DNA of 64,000 nucleotides from Syngnathus acus. Lineage: Eukaryota; Chordata; Actinopteri; Syngnathiformes; Syngnathidae. Within the stretch, counting starts at the first letter, position 1; each line of letters opens with the position of its first letter. The stretch is from positions 16,859,464 through 16,923,463 of the forward strand of contig NC_051098.1 in the NCBI RefSeq assembly GCF_901709675.1. The letters are read 5' to 3'. The notes under the pieces were generated by a model. The model was not told the origin of the DNA. It was given only the letters and a program-made list of their open reading frames with translations, and made no database searches. This document shows, piece by piece, positions 1 through 12,572 of this stretch. Made by a program: the position numbers and the translations under genes.

Positions 1-106
1 CGGTCGAGAAATTTGCCGCAGAAAACAAAGATTGAGCCCCTTGATGCGGGTGACGGCGTCTTGATGGTGCTCACTCCTATCTCAGAGCAGTCTGTCCCTT
101 TTGTAG

Positions 107-433
107 GGGCAAGCTGAAAATCGCTGAGGTGGCGAGCAGGTTCGACAACGTGAGGAACTTCCTCATGGCGCTGACTAGGCTGGGATTCAAGTTGGAGTCT
201 AAGGTGAAAGGTTGGGGGGGGGGGGTGTTCACTGATATTTTCAGTTTGCTTGCAATAAATGGCCCTTTTTTAAGGAGGAAGCATTTGTAATCTTGTGTTT
301 GCGTTCTCTCTCTTTGCAGGATACAGAGAACACTCATTTCTACACGTTCGACCTCATCAAGACGGGCGCCGCGCCGCCAAACGTCAAGAATTTCGGCTTG
401 CAGCTGAAGGCCTGCTTGTACAAGAAGAGATGA
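107..433 (+). CDS. rrp8: rrp8 (ribosomal RNA-processing protein 8 / nucleomethylin), last two coding exons
   Basis: RRP8 is a nucleolar Rossmann-fold methyltransferase that makes m1A in 28S rRNA and is part of the rDNA-silencing eNoSC complex. Exons at 107-203 and 320-433 read in frame. The first gives [19 protein letters not shown] and continues to LGFKLESK. The second begins [16 protein letters not shown] and ends [11 protein letters not shown] before a TGA at 431-433. Order and spacing match the C-terminus of vertebrate RRP8 as I recall it (KVAEVSSRF, then HFFLFDF, ending CLYKRR). The exon junction is phase 0, with acceptors at 105-106 and 318-319 and the donor at 204. The gene is cut by the left edge, so the SAM-binding motifs lie outside. 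A variant AATATA at 528-533 followed by a GT-rich run could be the polyadenylation signal. Confidence 0.88.
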
Positions 434-2465
434 TTTGTTCTAGAGTCACGTTTAACAACGCATTTGCTCAAAATGAGGATTTCCTTTGACAAAGGTTTTA
501 GCGTGGACGTGTGTGTACAGTTGTTCAAATATAAACACGTTTTCTGTGTTGTTTTTAATCATTGTTTTTGTATGCAATTCCTTCAACTCTCGAAAATGAT
601 GTGAAATGGAGGGGTATAATTCGAGTCAACATTTTATGACACTATGAGAATGAAGCCTCGGAAGAAAGGTTTTCTTACAGTAGTCCTGAAAGTAATGTTA
701 CAAGAATAATCATGCATAAAAGTTTCTTTTCGGATAATAAGGACAAGTGGAATAGAAACTGCCTGCCTGGCTAACCAGTGCGTTTGCTGCACTTGTCAGC
801 ATTAGCCACAAGGGGGCGTACTAACACCGCCGTGCTGGGGAAAAAAGAAAATAGCGCCCCAACAAGCCGACATGAACATGATGGAATGTAACCAAACGGG
901 TGTTTATGGCCTCATTTCTTTGAGTAGCTTCATTTTTGGGTGGATGGCAAGACTTTTGCATCTTTCAAATGATTTGCTTTCTCTTGGTTGCCGTTCGTCA
1001 ATTGACTCCTTCTGCGCTAGCTCCGAACCGTCCAACTTCTGCTCTTTATTTTGGCGTCCAACTTCTGCACTGCTTGGACGACTTGCCGACACGCACACGT
1101 CGCTCATGGGCGGGCTATTAATCTCCATTGATTTTCCAAACAAATCTAGGCCACGACAGCCTCAAGATTCACAAATAAGTTGCATGTGAGCACAAAACAA
1201 CGTCCTGGCAAGGTAGGCGTGATCTGCTTTCCAACCAGAATGGCCGACCTTTTGACTTTTAGGCCATAGTTACTCCATTATTATTCAGAATGGGAAAGCC
1301 CTCAAAAGTGATTTTTTTTTTTTTGTCGACTAAATGACCAACTGTAACTCTCAGTTATACCAGTCTGGTGCGTCTCCTCCACGACGGCTCGCCCCAAAGC
1401 AAAAGCGGGCGGGCCCCGGCCGGTGCGAGGCCCACAATGTGCTGCCGCTCGCTCATCAACACTGCAGAGCGAGCGAGTGAGCCATGCGGCGGCGGCGCCG
1501 GCCCGTGTGGAAAGTTGTGCAAAGCGCACATCCCACATCAAATGACTCACAAGTTTTCTTTCCAACAGGAAAATGAACAAAAGATGGACTTGTTTCTATT
1601 CCGAGGCCAAAGGCAGATTGAATTTCTGCACAGGAATGGCATCCAAGCATGTCATCCTCTTTTTGTTTGTTTTTTAGCCAAACTAACTCTGGCCGAACCC
1701 CAGCGGAAACACCAATGCCTAAGCCGGCCGGAGCCGGGTTTGACCCCGAGACTTAACCTATCCTGGGCTAAGAATTGGCCCAAAAGAAGAGTTCTCTTCA
1801 GAATAATATGACACGAGTCAAAGTGAGAAAAAGTCCTTGAAATAACTAGTTGGAAGCAGCTGGCGTACAGCTTATTTGAATCAAAGCATGAAACTTACTT
1901 GGTGTTGATGTGCAATGTTTCCAATTGCCTCTGAGGTTGCTCCTGTTTGAAAGTCTTCAGCCGAGTTGTTGGCACATGAGGGACCAATGAGCATTTTCCC
2001 CAGGTGACATCGTTTCAACAAAGCACCCTAAGCCAAAAAGGACGCGTTTGCAAAAGGCAGCGCAGCGTGTGACCGTGTGGAGACACGTGCAGCTGGACCA
2101 CGGCCATCGCTTGACGGCCTTGACGACAACAGCTGCAAATGAAAGCCTAACGAGCGGACGGCACGTCAGAAAAGGAAAACGGGACCAAAACAAATCGCAT
2201 TCTAAACCAAAGTCAACCAAACACCCTTCACGACTGGCTTGGCTTTTTCCTGCACGTCAAAATGCGTTCACAAATCAAGCAGCAGCCGCAGTTGCCGCAG
2301 CTGCCGCAGCAGCCGCAGCGCAAAGGTCAAGTGGGGCCCAAACATGGCCGTCGACCTCCGTCTGGTCACACAGCCAAAGAAATGTCTTAGCCCACCCGGC
2401 CGGCCGGCACCGTGTTCCTGCTCGCTACGCATGTCTGCTTCGACACTTTGCGCAGGAAAAGAACA

Positions 2466-2466
2466 C

Positions 2467-2501
<35 letters not shown>
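2466..2501. repeat. (AGCA)n microsatellite
   Basis: About nine uninterrupted copies of a four-base AGCA/CAAG unit in non-coding DNA. Confidence 0.9.
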
Positions 2502-5500
2502 TAGCGGCGCATCCGTGTCATCGTTTCACTTGGGAGGCTCGTAAAGGCCGCTTTGGAGTCACGTGGCGCGCTGACAAAGAAAGCGGCCCCTCCAGCGCAC
2601 GGCCAAAAGATCCGTCCAAGTCTACCAGGGCCCGTAAAACAAGAGCGCCGCAATTTTTTTCCAAGCGCGCCCACGTCCAAAGTCAATATGTTGTGTGGTG
2701 AAATACGGACACTGGATGGAAGAAATAAATCCATTTCCAGGCTGCTTTATTGATACAGGTGCACACTCGTTTAGCGGCTACTTTTGCAGCAAAGCGGCGT
2801 TTCGATATGGCAATCCACTCGAGCCCTTCGGGTACCCAAAAGCCACGGAAGACCTCTTGACGACTTGGGGACGTGAGAAATGTCAACTTGGCCCAAAGTT
2901 ACTTTCATTCCAACTCCTAGATGGAGTGAGGTCCAAATGTAAAGAGGTTCTGCAGACAGCTCCATTTTAATCAAGAAAACAAAGGATTTTTCTACTTTAC
3001 GACAAGCTCGTCACCTCGTGTCCATTTTCCACCGCAGCAGGGAGGCCGGCCGAGTCCAGCTTTGGCGAAATGAACGGCCACTCACTTGTGGTTCCTAGAA
3101 GCTTTTGAAGAAGCTCGGTCAGTGACGGGCCGTGGACGGATGAGGAAACGGCACTGGGAAGAATTGTGGAGTCAGCGCTTTGTCTTCAAACTCCTGCAGC
3201 TTTAGCTTTACACATGCCACCTTGCCTCTGCTAAACAAGTTAGCTGCTTAGCGCTGGAGACAATGTTGAAGGAAGGTGAAACACAGTTCAGGAAAGAAAT
3301 GGAACATTCCATTTTTGGACACACGCACACACACACACAGGCACACAACGGAACGTGAGTGTGGATCGTCACTTTTACACGCTAATTAAAGCAGCCCAAG
3401 CGCTTCCCTGTCGAATGCTTCGGAAGCTTGGATGAAGAGTCCGGAAAACGTCCAAAGTGCTTCGCTGCTCTGGGCCGGCGGGAATGTCTTTCCCAGACGG
3501 GGAGTTTGCGCTCCTTTTCACAGATGTCCATCCAGGTCACGTTACGACCCGGTCGGGCGGGCGGGATGCGCCGCAACGACATCGGCGCTCAAAAGCTTTC
3601 AGAATTCAACCGTGTCATGGCTTCAAAACAAACATAGAACGGACCTCATTTCAAAGAGTAAACAAAGGCTCATTTTGGACAATGGCCAGGAAGGCGCTGA
3701 AAAGTCATCAAATAAAACCCATGTGAGGCTCGATGGACGATTCGCGCAGTGTCATTGTGCGCGTCTTTAGCAGCCACCCGGGTGCAAATGCGCCTTGCAT
3801 GGCTCTGCATGGCCGCAAAGCTTTTAAAGAGCTCAACTCATCCACTCTCGTGCGCCTAATGACTCCTTAGTGGACTTGAAATGACTCGCAGATGATGAGG
3901 CAGGCCGTCAAGAAGCATTTAGTGGCGACTCATTATGCCACGCGCGCGCGCGCGCGCATAGCTGAGTGCTTCGTGCGTTGATGCAACTGAACGCGACTTG
4001 CTTCATTTGTTTACTCGCCATAAGCGGACTGGCTGAGCTGAATCTCTTCATCCACTTGGGATAGTCGACTCGTCGGACGTAAATGAACATTTTCATGTCA
4101 AAGATTCACTTCCATACTTTGAGTTAGGCAACAAACGGAGCGAGTCGAGTTAGCAGCTAACGCAAATGAATCACTCTACCATGAATGGACATTTGTCAGG
4201 ATTCGGATCAATAGGAGGAAATAATACTAGACCTAAATGACAAGAAAACTATATATTGACTAAATAAACAGAGGCAGCCAAATAGATGCGTTTAAGAATG
4301 TGCCCACGGGGCACTGGAGCGCAGCATGAGGTGTTAAGCGAGTCGAAGACTTCCTTCGTTGGCAGGCAACTCCTAATTAAGGAACTTAATGACGATGCGC
4401 GCGTGGATCTCGGCGTGCAGCTGACGCAACACAAATTGCAAAGTCCCGAGCAGCAGGACAAACGGCTCCAGCGCCCGCACGCCCGCCCGCAAATCGATGC
4501 CACTTTATGGACGTGGCGGCGATTGCACGCGGCCGGCGGCGTTCCCTTGCTCGCGCTGGATCGTCCGTCAGTCTTTTGAAAGAAAGATCAGATGAGGGCC
4601 GGGGGGGGCACTCGCTCGAGCTCATCGGCACCGCTGCAGCGGGTGTCAAACGGCACGCAATGCAGCGCTGATGCGACTCAACTTCGTGCAAAAGTTGATT
4701 GGACTCGATGATCTCGATCGCAATACCAATGAGGCTCTGCTCTGATCTGGTGCCCCATGTTTTCCAGCAGACAGGAAAACGAGCAAGATGTTGGAGCCGA
4801 CCACGGTTCCGTCGCTGCTCCATACATACTTTGAACGCAAATGCGAAAAACAAAGCTGACAAGACAAAGCGTGACTGCCAACTACGGACGAGACTTGCGA
4901 TTTCCTCGACTCGGAATCACGCTTGAATCTGGTTCCGCCTATCACGAGGAGTGACGTTCCAAGTGGAGCAGGTGTTATCCCAAGACGCGCACGCACGCAC
5001 GCACGCAGCTCCTTGCTTTCCTGCCTGCCGATAGCAAACAGCAGCCAGCGTCACCTTTGCGTTACTTGCGCTGACTCTGCATTTGGCAGACTTGCGCTAA
5101 GTGATTACGCGGCTGCGCGCGCGCGCGTGCGCGTGTGAGGGAGCCGCTTATTTCTGCTCCCAACAATAACACACAACTATTGTACGTTTTGAACCTTTGT
5201 GCAGAGAGGCCTAATGATCAAGTAGTGCAGTTTTGCATCTACGTCATTGGCAAGCGGTGGCGGTCGCACGAGGGGACCCCGCTCGGAACCAATCAAAAGA
5301 CTAGAAAGTAGCTTAGCCTAAGCTTTGGAAACAGGAGAATTGACATTTGGAGCCCTGAAAATGGAACCAGTCCGACACGTTAGGAGGATAGATAAATCAG
5401 TGACATCACACACGCGCAGAGAAGCATCCAGTTCGGAAGTCCAGTTGTGCCAAGCTAACCTGTAGATTAGCTTCAGTGAATAAATCTCCCTCTCTTTTCG

Positions 5501-6339
5501 TCTCAAAGCTCAAAAGCGTCACTCCGTGTTTTGGAAAGGGCCCTTGGTCCAGATGCAGTCGGAAAAATAAAGGCAGGAATTCAAACGGGCGAGTAAATCT
5601 CCACGCTGTCAGCCGGGCTCCACGTCGAAGAAGCGAGCTGGAATTAAGACGAAAACAACAAGCGAGAGACGTTTGTCATTTCTTTCCTTCAGACAATCGT
5701 GTTTTGGATTGAAAAGGAGAGCAGACGCACATGGACCGACCGACCGACCGACCGCTTTTTGGGGACTCCAGCAAAAAACAAGGCCCACGCTCACCGTGGA
5801 CGCTGGGTCCTGGATTCAACTTTGCGTTTGAGGCCATTTTGTCAAGATCCTGACGACCCCGTTTTGGATCCGTTGGCATGTCAGTGCGATCATTAGCACC
5901 AATCAACCTGAGCGTGCGTCAAAGTGTAAAGCGGCAGGAGGGATGATCAGGTGGGACAAAAAGGTGCAATTTGCCGAGCGCACAACAGGATGAGGCCTTT
6001 CATCTGACAGTTAATCAAGCGTCAACAACCGGCTTTGTTTTGTCTTCAGCTCGCCGTCCTTCTCTTCCTTGGCCAATTCTTGCCCATGGCAGCGTGACGC
6101 CAGCTTGGAGCCTCACTAATTAAGACTTCACGCTGCTCGACTTTAAAGGCGGCCCGTCGAGCTCCCCGCCGGGCCTCCCCCTCCCGTCCCGTCCGGTGAC
6201 CCGCTGCCGGCCGCAACGCTCCTCTCGTCCTTTTGTCCGTGTTGCGGCCTGGCACGGACGACGGCGGCGGCTGCTGCTGCTGCCTTTAACAAGGTCAAAA
6301 GCAGCCTCGTGTCAACACGGAGCCATTGGGTCAACGACA

Positions 6340-6562
6340 AAAGGAAGGAAGGAAGGAAGGAAGGAAGGAAGGAAGGAAGGAAGGAAGGAAGGAAGGAAGG
6401 AAGGAAGGAAACAGAGGGGCTTTAATGTAGGAAGGAAGGAAGGAAGGAAGGAAACAGAGGGGCTTTAATGTAGGAAGGAAGGAAGCAAGGAAGGAAGGAA
6501 GGAAGGAAGGAAGGAAGGAAGGAAGGAAGGAAGGAAGGAAGGAAGGAAGGAAGGAAGGAAGG
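6340..6562. repeat. (GGAA)n microsatellite in three blocks
   Basis: Three runs of the GGAA unit (6340-6410, 6430-6453, 6471-6562) are separated by two copies of the same short spacer containing ACAGAGGGGCTTTAATGTA. The repeated spacer shows that a repeat-plus-spacer segment was itself duplicated. Arrays of GGAA can bind ETS-family factors; that role here is only an inference. Confidence 0.92.
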
Positions 6563-7814
6563 CGCACTTTGAGCCGCTGATGGGATCGAAATTGCGCTCA
6601 AAGAGGGGGAATCGATTCGTTTGAGTTGTGCAGGCAGACCAACCACAATCGTGAGGATTGTCAGAAAGGCACCCAAAGAGAACGAGATGGCCGAAAGCCC
6701 TTGAAGAAAGTCGGCAGTTGCCATCACCAAACCTTTGCTGACGGATTGGGACGACGCTTGGACGCGCCAAGCGTTAGCGCCGATGGATTAACCGCGGGTT
6801 AGCAAAGTGACGTCTCAGTAGGGTGTTATCGGACCCGCATGCCACTGGGGATCAAGTATCAGCTTTCCCCTTCTAATCTGGGGGGGGGGGGAGGCAGAGG
6901 AGTCACTTCACTAAACAACACGTACGCCTTTGATAGCAGGCAGGGCGAACGAGGGCGGTTAAAGGCGGCCATTTAGGGAGGGCCCGGCCGGATTAGGGAC
7001 CACCGCCTTGCATCCTTTCTCTTAAAAGCTTGCCATGTTTGCGGACACCTAGCGCTGGGTGGTCACTTGGCATCCAGGTGCACACCTGGGGAAAAGGTTG
7101 CGTCGGGGTCAAGACATTTCAATCTTGATACAACTAAAAGGGAAAACTCAAAGAAGTCCATTTCCTAGATTGTTCTTGAGAACATTTCTGGAAAGTTTCA
7201 CACAACATTGAGGTGAAAAAAAGCCCCCGAAATAGTTGGAAAATGGCTCACGAGTTTTTTCAATCTATTTTTCACATGGAAAAAAAAATCCCATTTGTGA
7301 GTAATAAAAGCGGGGGCGGCGTGTAGGTGGCCGTGCTCTGCCGTCATCCAGGCAGGACCGAAAAAAAAAGCATCAGCCACCATGACCAAGATGACCAAGT
7401 CAAACGCTTCATTTAGCCAGCATCGTCACAGGTGACAGGTGAAGGGGGCTCAGGCAAAAACAGGTTAGAGACGCCATTGAAAAGAAAAAGCCCACAGGCT
7501 GGCTACCTTGGTGTTTTCTTTCCTTCTCCAATGCATCTTGAGGATGAGTGAAAGGGCGTCTTGAAGTGTCTTTTGTCAAGAAATCCACGTGGCCTAAGCC
7601 CTCAAGTGTTTGAGTGGAGCGCTAATGGTGGCAAAGCCTGTTCAATCCGCACCACAATGGACGCAGCAAGAAGATGAGTGACGCGCGCTCAACCGAGTCA
7701 ACAACGGCCGGCGACTCACTCCAGAGGATAAACGGAGCACTCCAGTCGCAACTCTTGAAAGCCTCGAGTGAGCAACGAGCAAACACGCGGTGACGTGCGC
7801 TAAAGTCACAAACT

Positions 7815-7820
7815 TTTATT
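7815..7820 (-). terminator. Polyadenylation signal AATAAA, probable end of the nectin transcript
   Basis: The minus strand reads AATAAA at 7820-7815. It is the first canonical signal I noted downstream of the nectin stop codon at 9457 and would give a 3' UTR of about 1.65 kb. Its use is inferred. Confidence 0.5.
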
Positions 7821-8350
7821 GCAAACAAAAACAAAACCTTGTTCATTCATTCATCGGCGCTTCCCGGGACAGCGCCAGAAGTCGCTACAAAACGCGTCAA
7901 TATTACACGTGGAAAAAAAAGAAACATTTTTCAACAATTCAAAAAATGACACTCTATGTACAAGACAATATTTCCCAATTTTGGCTCGCTAACGTAACGA
8001 GTTCGACGCGTCCGATTGAAAAGGCGCAAGACAAACGAGTTTTTGTCGCGTCTTGAAATCTCAGAGACAAAGTAAGGCACCCAAACGGCCGAAGCTAACG
8101 CTAACCGACAAAATGGTTGATGAGGTGAAGAAGACGCTTGAAGACGTTGCACATACATCCCTCCCTCACGCGTGCACGCAAGCAAAGTGCTCCACATACA
8201 AACGTTCCTTCCTGAAAAGTTTTGCATTCATCATGGGGGGAAAAAAAAAAAAAAAGGATCTGACAACATGGGGAAGAAAAACACGTTTGTGATCAACTGA
8301 AACAGTACTTTGGACCTTTTTGTTGAATAAGACCCTTGATGAGTACTTGC

Positions 8351-8388
8351 AAAAAGACTTTTTGGTGTGCACAACAAAAAGTCTTTTT
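8351..8388. other. 13-bp perfect inverted repeat in the presumed nectin 3' UTR
   Basis: Positions 8351-8363 read AAAAAGACTTTTT and 8376-8388 read AAAAAGTCTTTTT, its exact reverse complement, separated by 12 bases whose centre GTGCAC is itself a palindrome. Transcribed on the minus strand it would form a hairpin in the 3' UTR. Confidence 0.8.
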
Positions 8389-9322
8389 CAAAAGGCCAAC
8401 TTCTTTCTTTCCAGAGTGCCTCCTAAACGCAAAAGGTGGATTTGTTTTGCAGCAGATGTGTCGAGAAGGCGCAATTTCGCCAGGGAGATTGGACTTGCGC
8501 CCCACCGCGCCCCCCTGCAGGCTTCGCCAGAGACATTAAAGAGGTTTATTCTCAGCGAGGGCGGGGACGGGATGCGCCCACAAGCGGCAGCACAAAAACC
8601 CCAAAGAGGTGGAGACACATGGCAACGCATCCCCCCCCCCCCCAAATAATTGTGGAGATCACATTTTGGAGCTTTTGCTTCAAACTTCCATGCGACTTGT
8701 TAGCTAGCCCCTTTTTGAAGGTGACATGTGTGACACGTCTTTTCTTTTTGGAAAGAAGCCATCAATCATCCCAAGGCATCTGGACTCTGTCCGGCAAGGC
8801 ACGGCTGGATTTGCTTTGGCCAAAGCGGACGGCGAGGCTCTCGCCCGCCAGGCTTCCACGCTTCCTCTTGGAGGGCAGAGAGGAAAAAAGTGCAAGTTAG
8901 CGATGATGTCAGCGCTTTGCCGAAGCGCCGTTGCGACACAGGCCCGGAGTCTCCTCCTCTTTCTGGGGAACGCGTCTTCCCCTCTCCACTTTCTTGCACT
9001 TTTTCTCAGCTGATGTCAGCGGCTAACAATGTCTCCGCAAAGACGTCCTCCTCCTCCAGCCAAACTATTTTTTTTCCGATTTTCCTGGTGAGGGGGGGGG
9101 GGGGGGCATCCTGATGTCACTGGGAGCACAGATTGGCCCGATATTTCTGGTGGAGCTTTTTCCGAGCGTTTCCTGGACACGCAAAGTTTGTCACTCAGCT
9201 CGCTTGCTTGCAGGTTACATCCATCACATTTGCTTTGGCCTTTGCGAGAGGAAAATGTGAAGCAAGCTTTGGTAAACGGAGGCGCTCCAGCAGGTGTGTG
9301 TGCGTGTGTCTTTGACATCTGC

Positions 9323-9359
<37 letters not shown>
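9323..9359. repeat. (CCAG)n microsatellite
   Basis: About nine copies of a four-base CCAG/AGCC unit, about 100 bases beyond the nectin stop codon and so probably in its 3' UTR. Confidence 0.9.
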
Positions 9360-9361
<2 letters not shown>

Positions 9362-9456
9362 GGCATCTCAGTAGTGTGTCGGAAAGCCTCGCGCCTTTTG
9401 TCACTCAACGGCGAGAGCTTCCAAGAGGTCAATGCGTCAAGGCGAAGGGCTTGAGC

Positions 9457-12400
9457 TCAGACGTACCACTCCCGCCGCGAGATGACCGATCCGTCCTGGT
9501 GCGCCACGTAGTCGCCGTCGCCGCCCGGGAGGTACGGCGAGCCGTTGCTGAGCCCGTGCGGGTGCTGCGTCTGCTGGTAGCCGTCGGGGCGGTAGGCGCG
9601 GTCCGGCTCGGCCCAGCCGTCGCAGATGACGTCGCCGCACAGTTTGGACTTGAACTCCTGGCTGCCTTTGTCTCCGTAAACCTCGTGGAGCTCGTGCGGC
9701 TGCAGGACGTCCACCTGCGTCTCCTTCTGCACGTCCGACGGGCCCAGGTACTGCTTGGTGTAGTAGTCGCCCCGGAAGGTGCGCCGCTTGCGCAGCAACG
9801 AGAAGCAGACGGCCAGCACAGCCAGGATCAGGACCAGCGCGCCGCCCGCCACGCCGCCCGCCACCAGGCCCAGCGTCTCGTTGTCCTGCACGGGGGCCAG
9901 CGTGGGCGAGGTCAACGGGGAGCGCGCCGTGCCGGCCGCGGCGCCGCCGCCGGGTGGGCTGGTGGTGGCGGTCGCCGCTGTGGTGGAAGGGGGTTCTGCG
10001 GAAAAAAACAAAAAGGTCCAAATCCAGTTGAGCATTTTGTTTTGGCTCATGTTAAAGTAGGTGAAAAAATGACATTGTCTTGCTGTCAAAATGACCCAAA
10101 TTGAAAGTTTAAGAGCATGTGCTCGCTCGCTTGCAGGGAAAGGAAGGGGAGGGCAGAACTTCACTGTTGGGGGGGGGAGGCCAGAGGTTGCCTGCCTGCC
10201 CCGAGTCTTAAGATTTGAAGCGAGAGGCAAGATAATTGGCCCGCAGAGCCTTTCCTGGACGCTTTGCCTCGGACTCTGGCTCAGGCCTGCAAACAGATGA
10301 AGCGTGACAGCTCTTTTGGGGCGCGGCCAAGCCGAGTCATCGGAGGGAGGGAAGGTTGGGGGGGGGGGGGCAGCGCTTGCTTTGTTTGGAGAGGGATTAC
10401 AAAGGAGCCACGCAGGAATGAAAACAAAAAGGAGCGTTCTCAGGATCCACGCCCCGGCCGGCCCTGATGCGCAGATGTGGATGCGTCTCAGGCTTTATCG
10501 ACGGCCTTTTATTCAAGAAGCGGGACATTGGTTACCTTGGACCCAGAGGGACACGTCCCGGCTGCCCGCGCCGATGTCATTGGTGGCTTGGCAGCGGTAC
10601 ACGCCCGAGTCGTTCAGCGTCAGCGGCCGTGTGAAGGCCAGCCTGTTGGACGTGACGGCGACGCGCTCCGGCATGGGGCCGTCCAACCTGGAGGAGAGGG
10701 GAAGACAACTTGAGACGTTTGGAGGTTACAGCTTCAAGAGTGATCAAAAACAGTCATCTGCTTGGCATCCGCAAAAAAGCCGAGCCGCTTTGGTCAAAAG
10801 GCACCGCAACGAAGGATTTGTTGACGACGTCATTACCAAAAGGTCAAGAAAGCGTTGATTTGCAGATAAAAAAAAGAAAAGGGTCTGGGAAAACGCTTGG
10901 AAGAAGAGCGCTATCGTCTGGACAGTCGTGCGGACTTGGCCGTGAGCCTCCTTCTCACATCACGGGAGGACGCGAGTGAGTCTGACTTAGTGAGTCTGAC
11001 TTAGTGAGTCTGACTTAGCCAGCCTGACTCAGTGAGTCTGACTTAGCCAGCCTGACTTAGCCAGCCTGACTTGCTCGCCGCATGCACAGACTCTTCACGC
11101 AAAGTCTTCACGAGCGGCGTCAAAGCAAAATAACTGCAGAGTCAGCACAGGCATAGTTCGTATTTTCCGGGTCGGCGAGTCACACATTCAACTTTTTTGT
11201 TTAGTTGCCCAAACAGTGCGAACCCACCTGGCCCAGCGATACTCCCGGACGGGCGGGTTGGCCCGAGCGTTGCAGCTCAACGTGACGTTGGCTTGTCCGG
11301 CGTACCAGTTTTGCTCGTCGCCCTCCATGCGGACCGTCGGCGCAACTGCGGGAAAAACAAAGCACAACAAAGGCGAGCTTCAGTGACGGCTGGCTTTTGC
11401 TGACCAAAGCATATTTGGCACAATGTCCACGCTCAACAAGCATTTGTAGAAGGGGGGGAGAAAAAAAAGAAAAAACGAAACAAAACAGCGGGCATGATAT
11501 TATGTGACAAGAAGCAAAAGAAAGCTTTGGCACAGCCAGAAACAAAGATATGAGCAACTTGGAGAAGAATTGCAGCAAAAGGTTGCACAACTAATAAACT
11601 CATGAGCGGGGGGGGGGGGGGGGGGGGGGGGCGTTAGGGTTACGTGCGGCTGTAATAAAACACAGCAAACAGAGTCGGAGATCCAATTTTGCCCATTTTG
11701 ATTTCTCCGGGGAACAAACCAGCGAGTCAAGAAAAAGAGGACGCCGAGTCAGCCGGTGCTTCTTTTGCACATTTATTGAGCTGGTCGGGAAGCGACCGTA
11801 TCGGTTCCCCCGTCCGTCCGTCCGGTAATCCCGCTGGCCGGACGCACGCATGCACGCACGCTGCGCTGGGCTCAAACCACGCCACTCGGGCACTCACAGT
11901 GAACATTGAGCACGTAGACGATGCGAAAGTCCGTCTCCAGTGTGGGGTGGCGCACCACGCAGGTGAGGTTCTTGCCCTGGGCGGCGCTCCCGGGCGTCCA
12001 CAAGTAGCGCAGGTGCACGCTGGCCGTGCCGTCGGCCTCGTCGCGCCGGCGCGTCTCCACGCGCCCGCTCAGCTCCGTCTCCCAGGAGACCTCGGCGGCG
12101 GGAAGGCCGCGCTCGGCCACGCAGGTGGCCACCAGCGACTCGGCCTCGCCTTCCAGCAGGGTGTCGGGCCCGGCCGACACGTACGCCTTGGGCTCCACTG
12201 GACCACATGGACACATCGTGACAACGTGAGACATGCAAACTAGGATGAGGCTAATATCAAGTGTAGCATTTGGCTCACATTACATTTGTTGGACTGGCAC
12301 GCAAAAGTACAGCGAGACCGTCTGAAGCCACGCCAATACAAACAGCCCATGCGAGTGTCATCCAGGAAATGATTGACCAATGCGTCATTGACAGAATATC

Positions 12401-12539
12401 TGGCGGCCGACCGAAGGACCTCCAGGGAAGACTTAAGACCGGGCAAGGAGGACAAATCCAGACAAAATGACCCCATTGGCTCCATGTGTGGACCCGGACG
12501 GCTTTTTAAAGAGCACCAGCAGCTGCACAAAGGCAAAGT

Positions 12540-12572
<33 letters not shown>

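Larger units (their letters stand above)
434..7794. other. Gene-free stretch between the rrp8 and nectin 3' ends
   Basis: I found no conserved coding exon, RNA gene or recognisable transposon here. Open frames such as 2048-2701 owe their length to low-complexity GC-rich sequence and lack splice context. The stretch holds simple repeats: AGCA at 2466-2501, a short GC run near 3944-3958, and a large GGAA block at 6340-6562. The flanking genes converge on it, so it contains transcript ends and no evident promoter. Confidence 0.6.

Noticed and set aside
2048-2701. 217-codon open frame with poly-Ala
   Set aside because: Low-complexity composition from repeats, no homology I recognise, no promoter or polyadenylation context.
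6331-6770. Open frames of repeated FLPS residues
   Set aside because: They are translations of the GGAA microsatellite on the minus strand.
9376-10104. 242-codon open frame on the plus strand
   Set aside because: It is the antisense shadow of the GC-rich last nectin exon; the minus-strand frame carries the recognisable transmembrane segment and EWYV tail.
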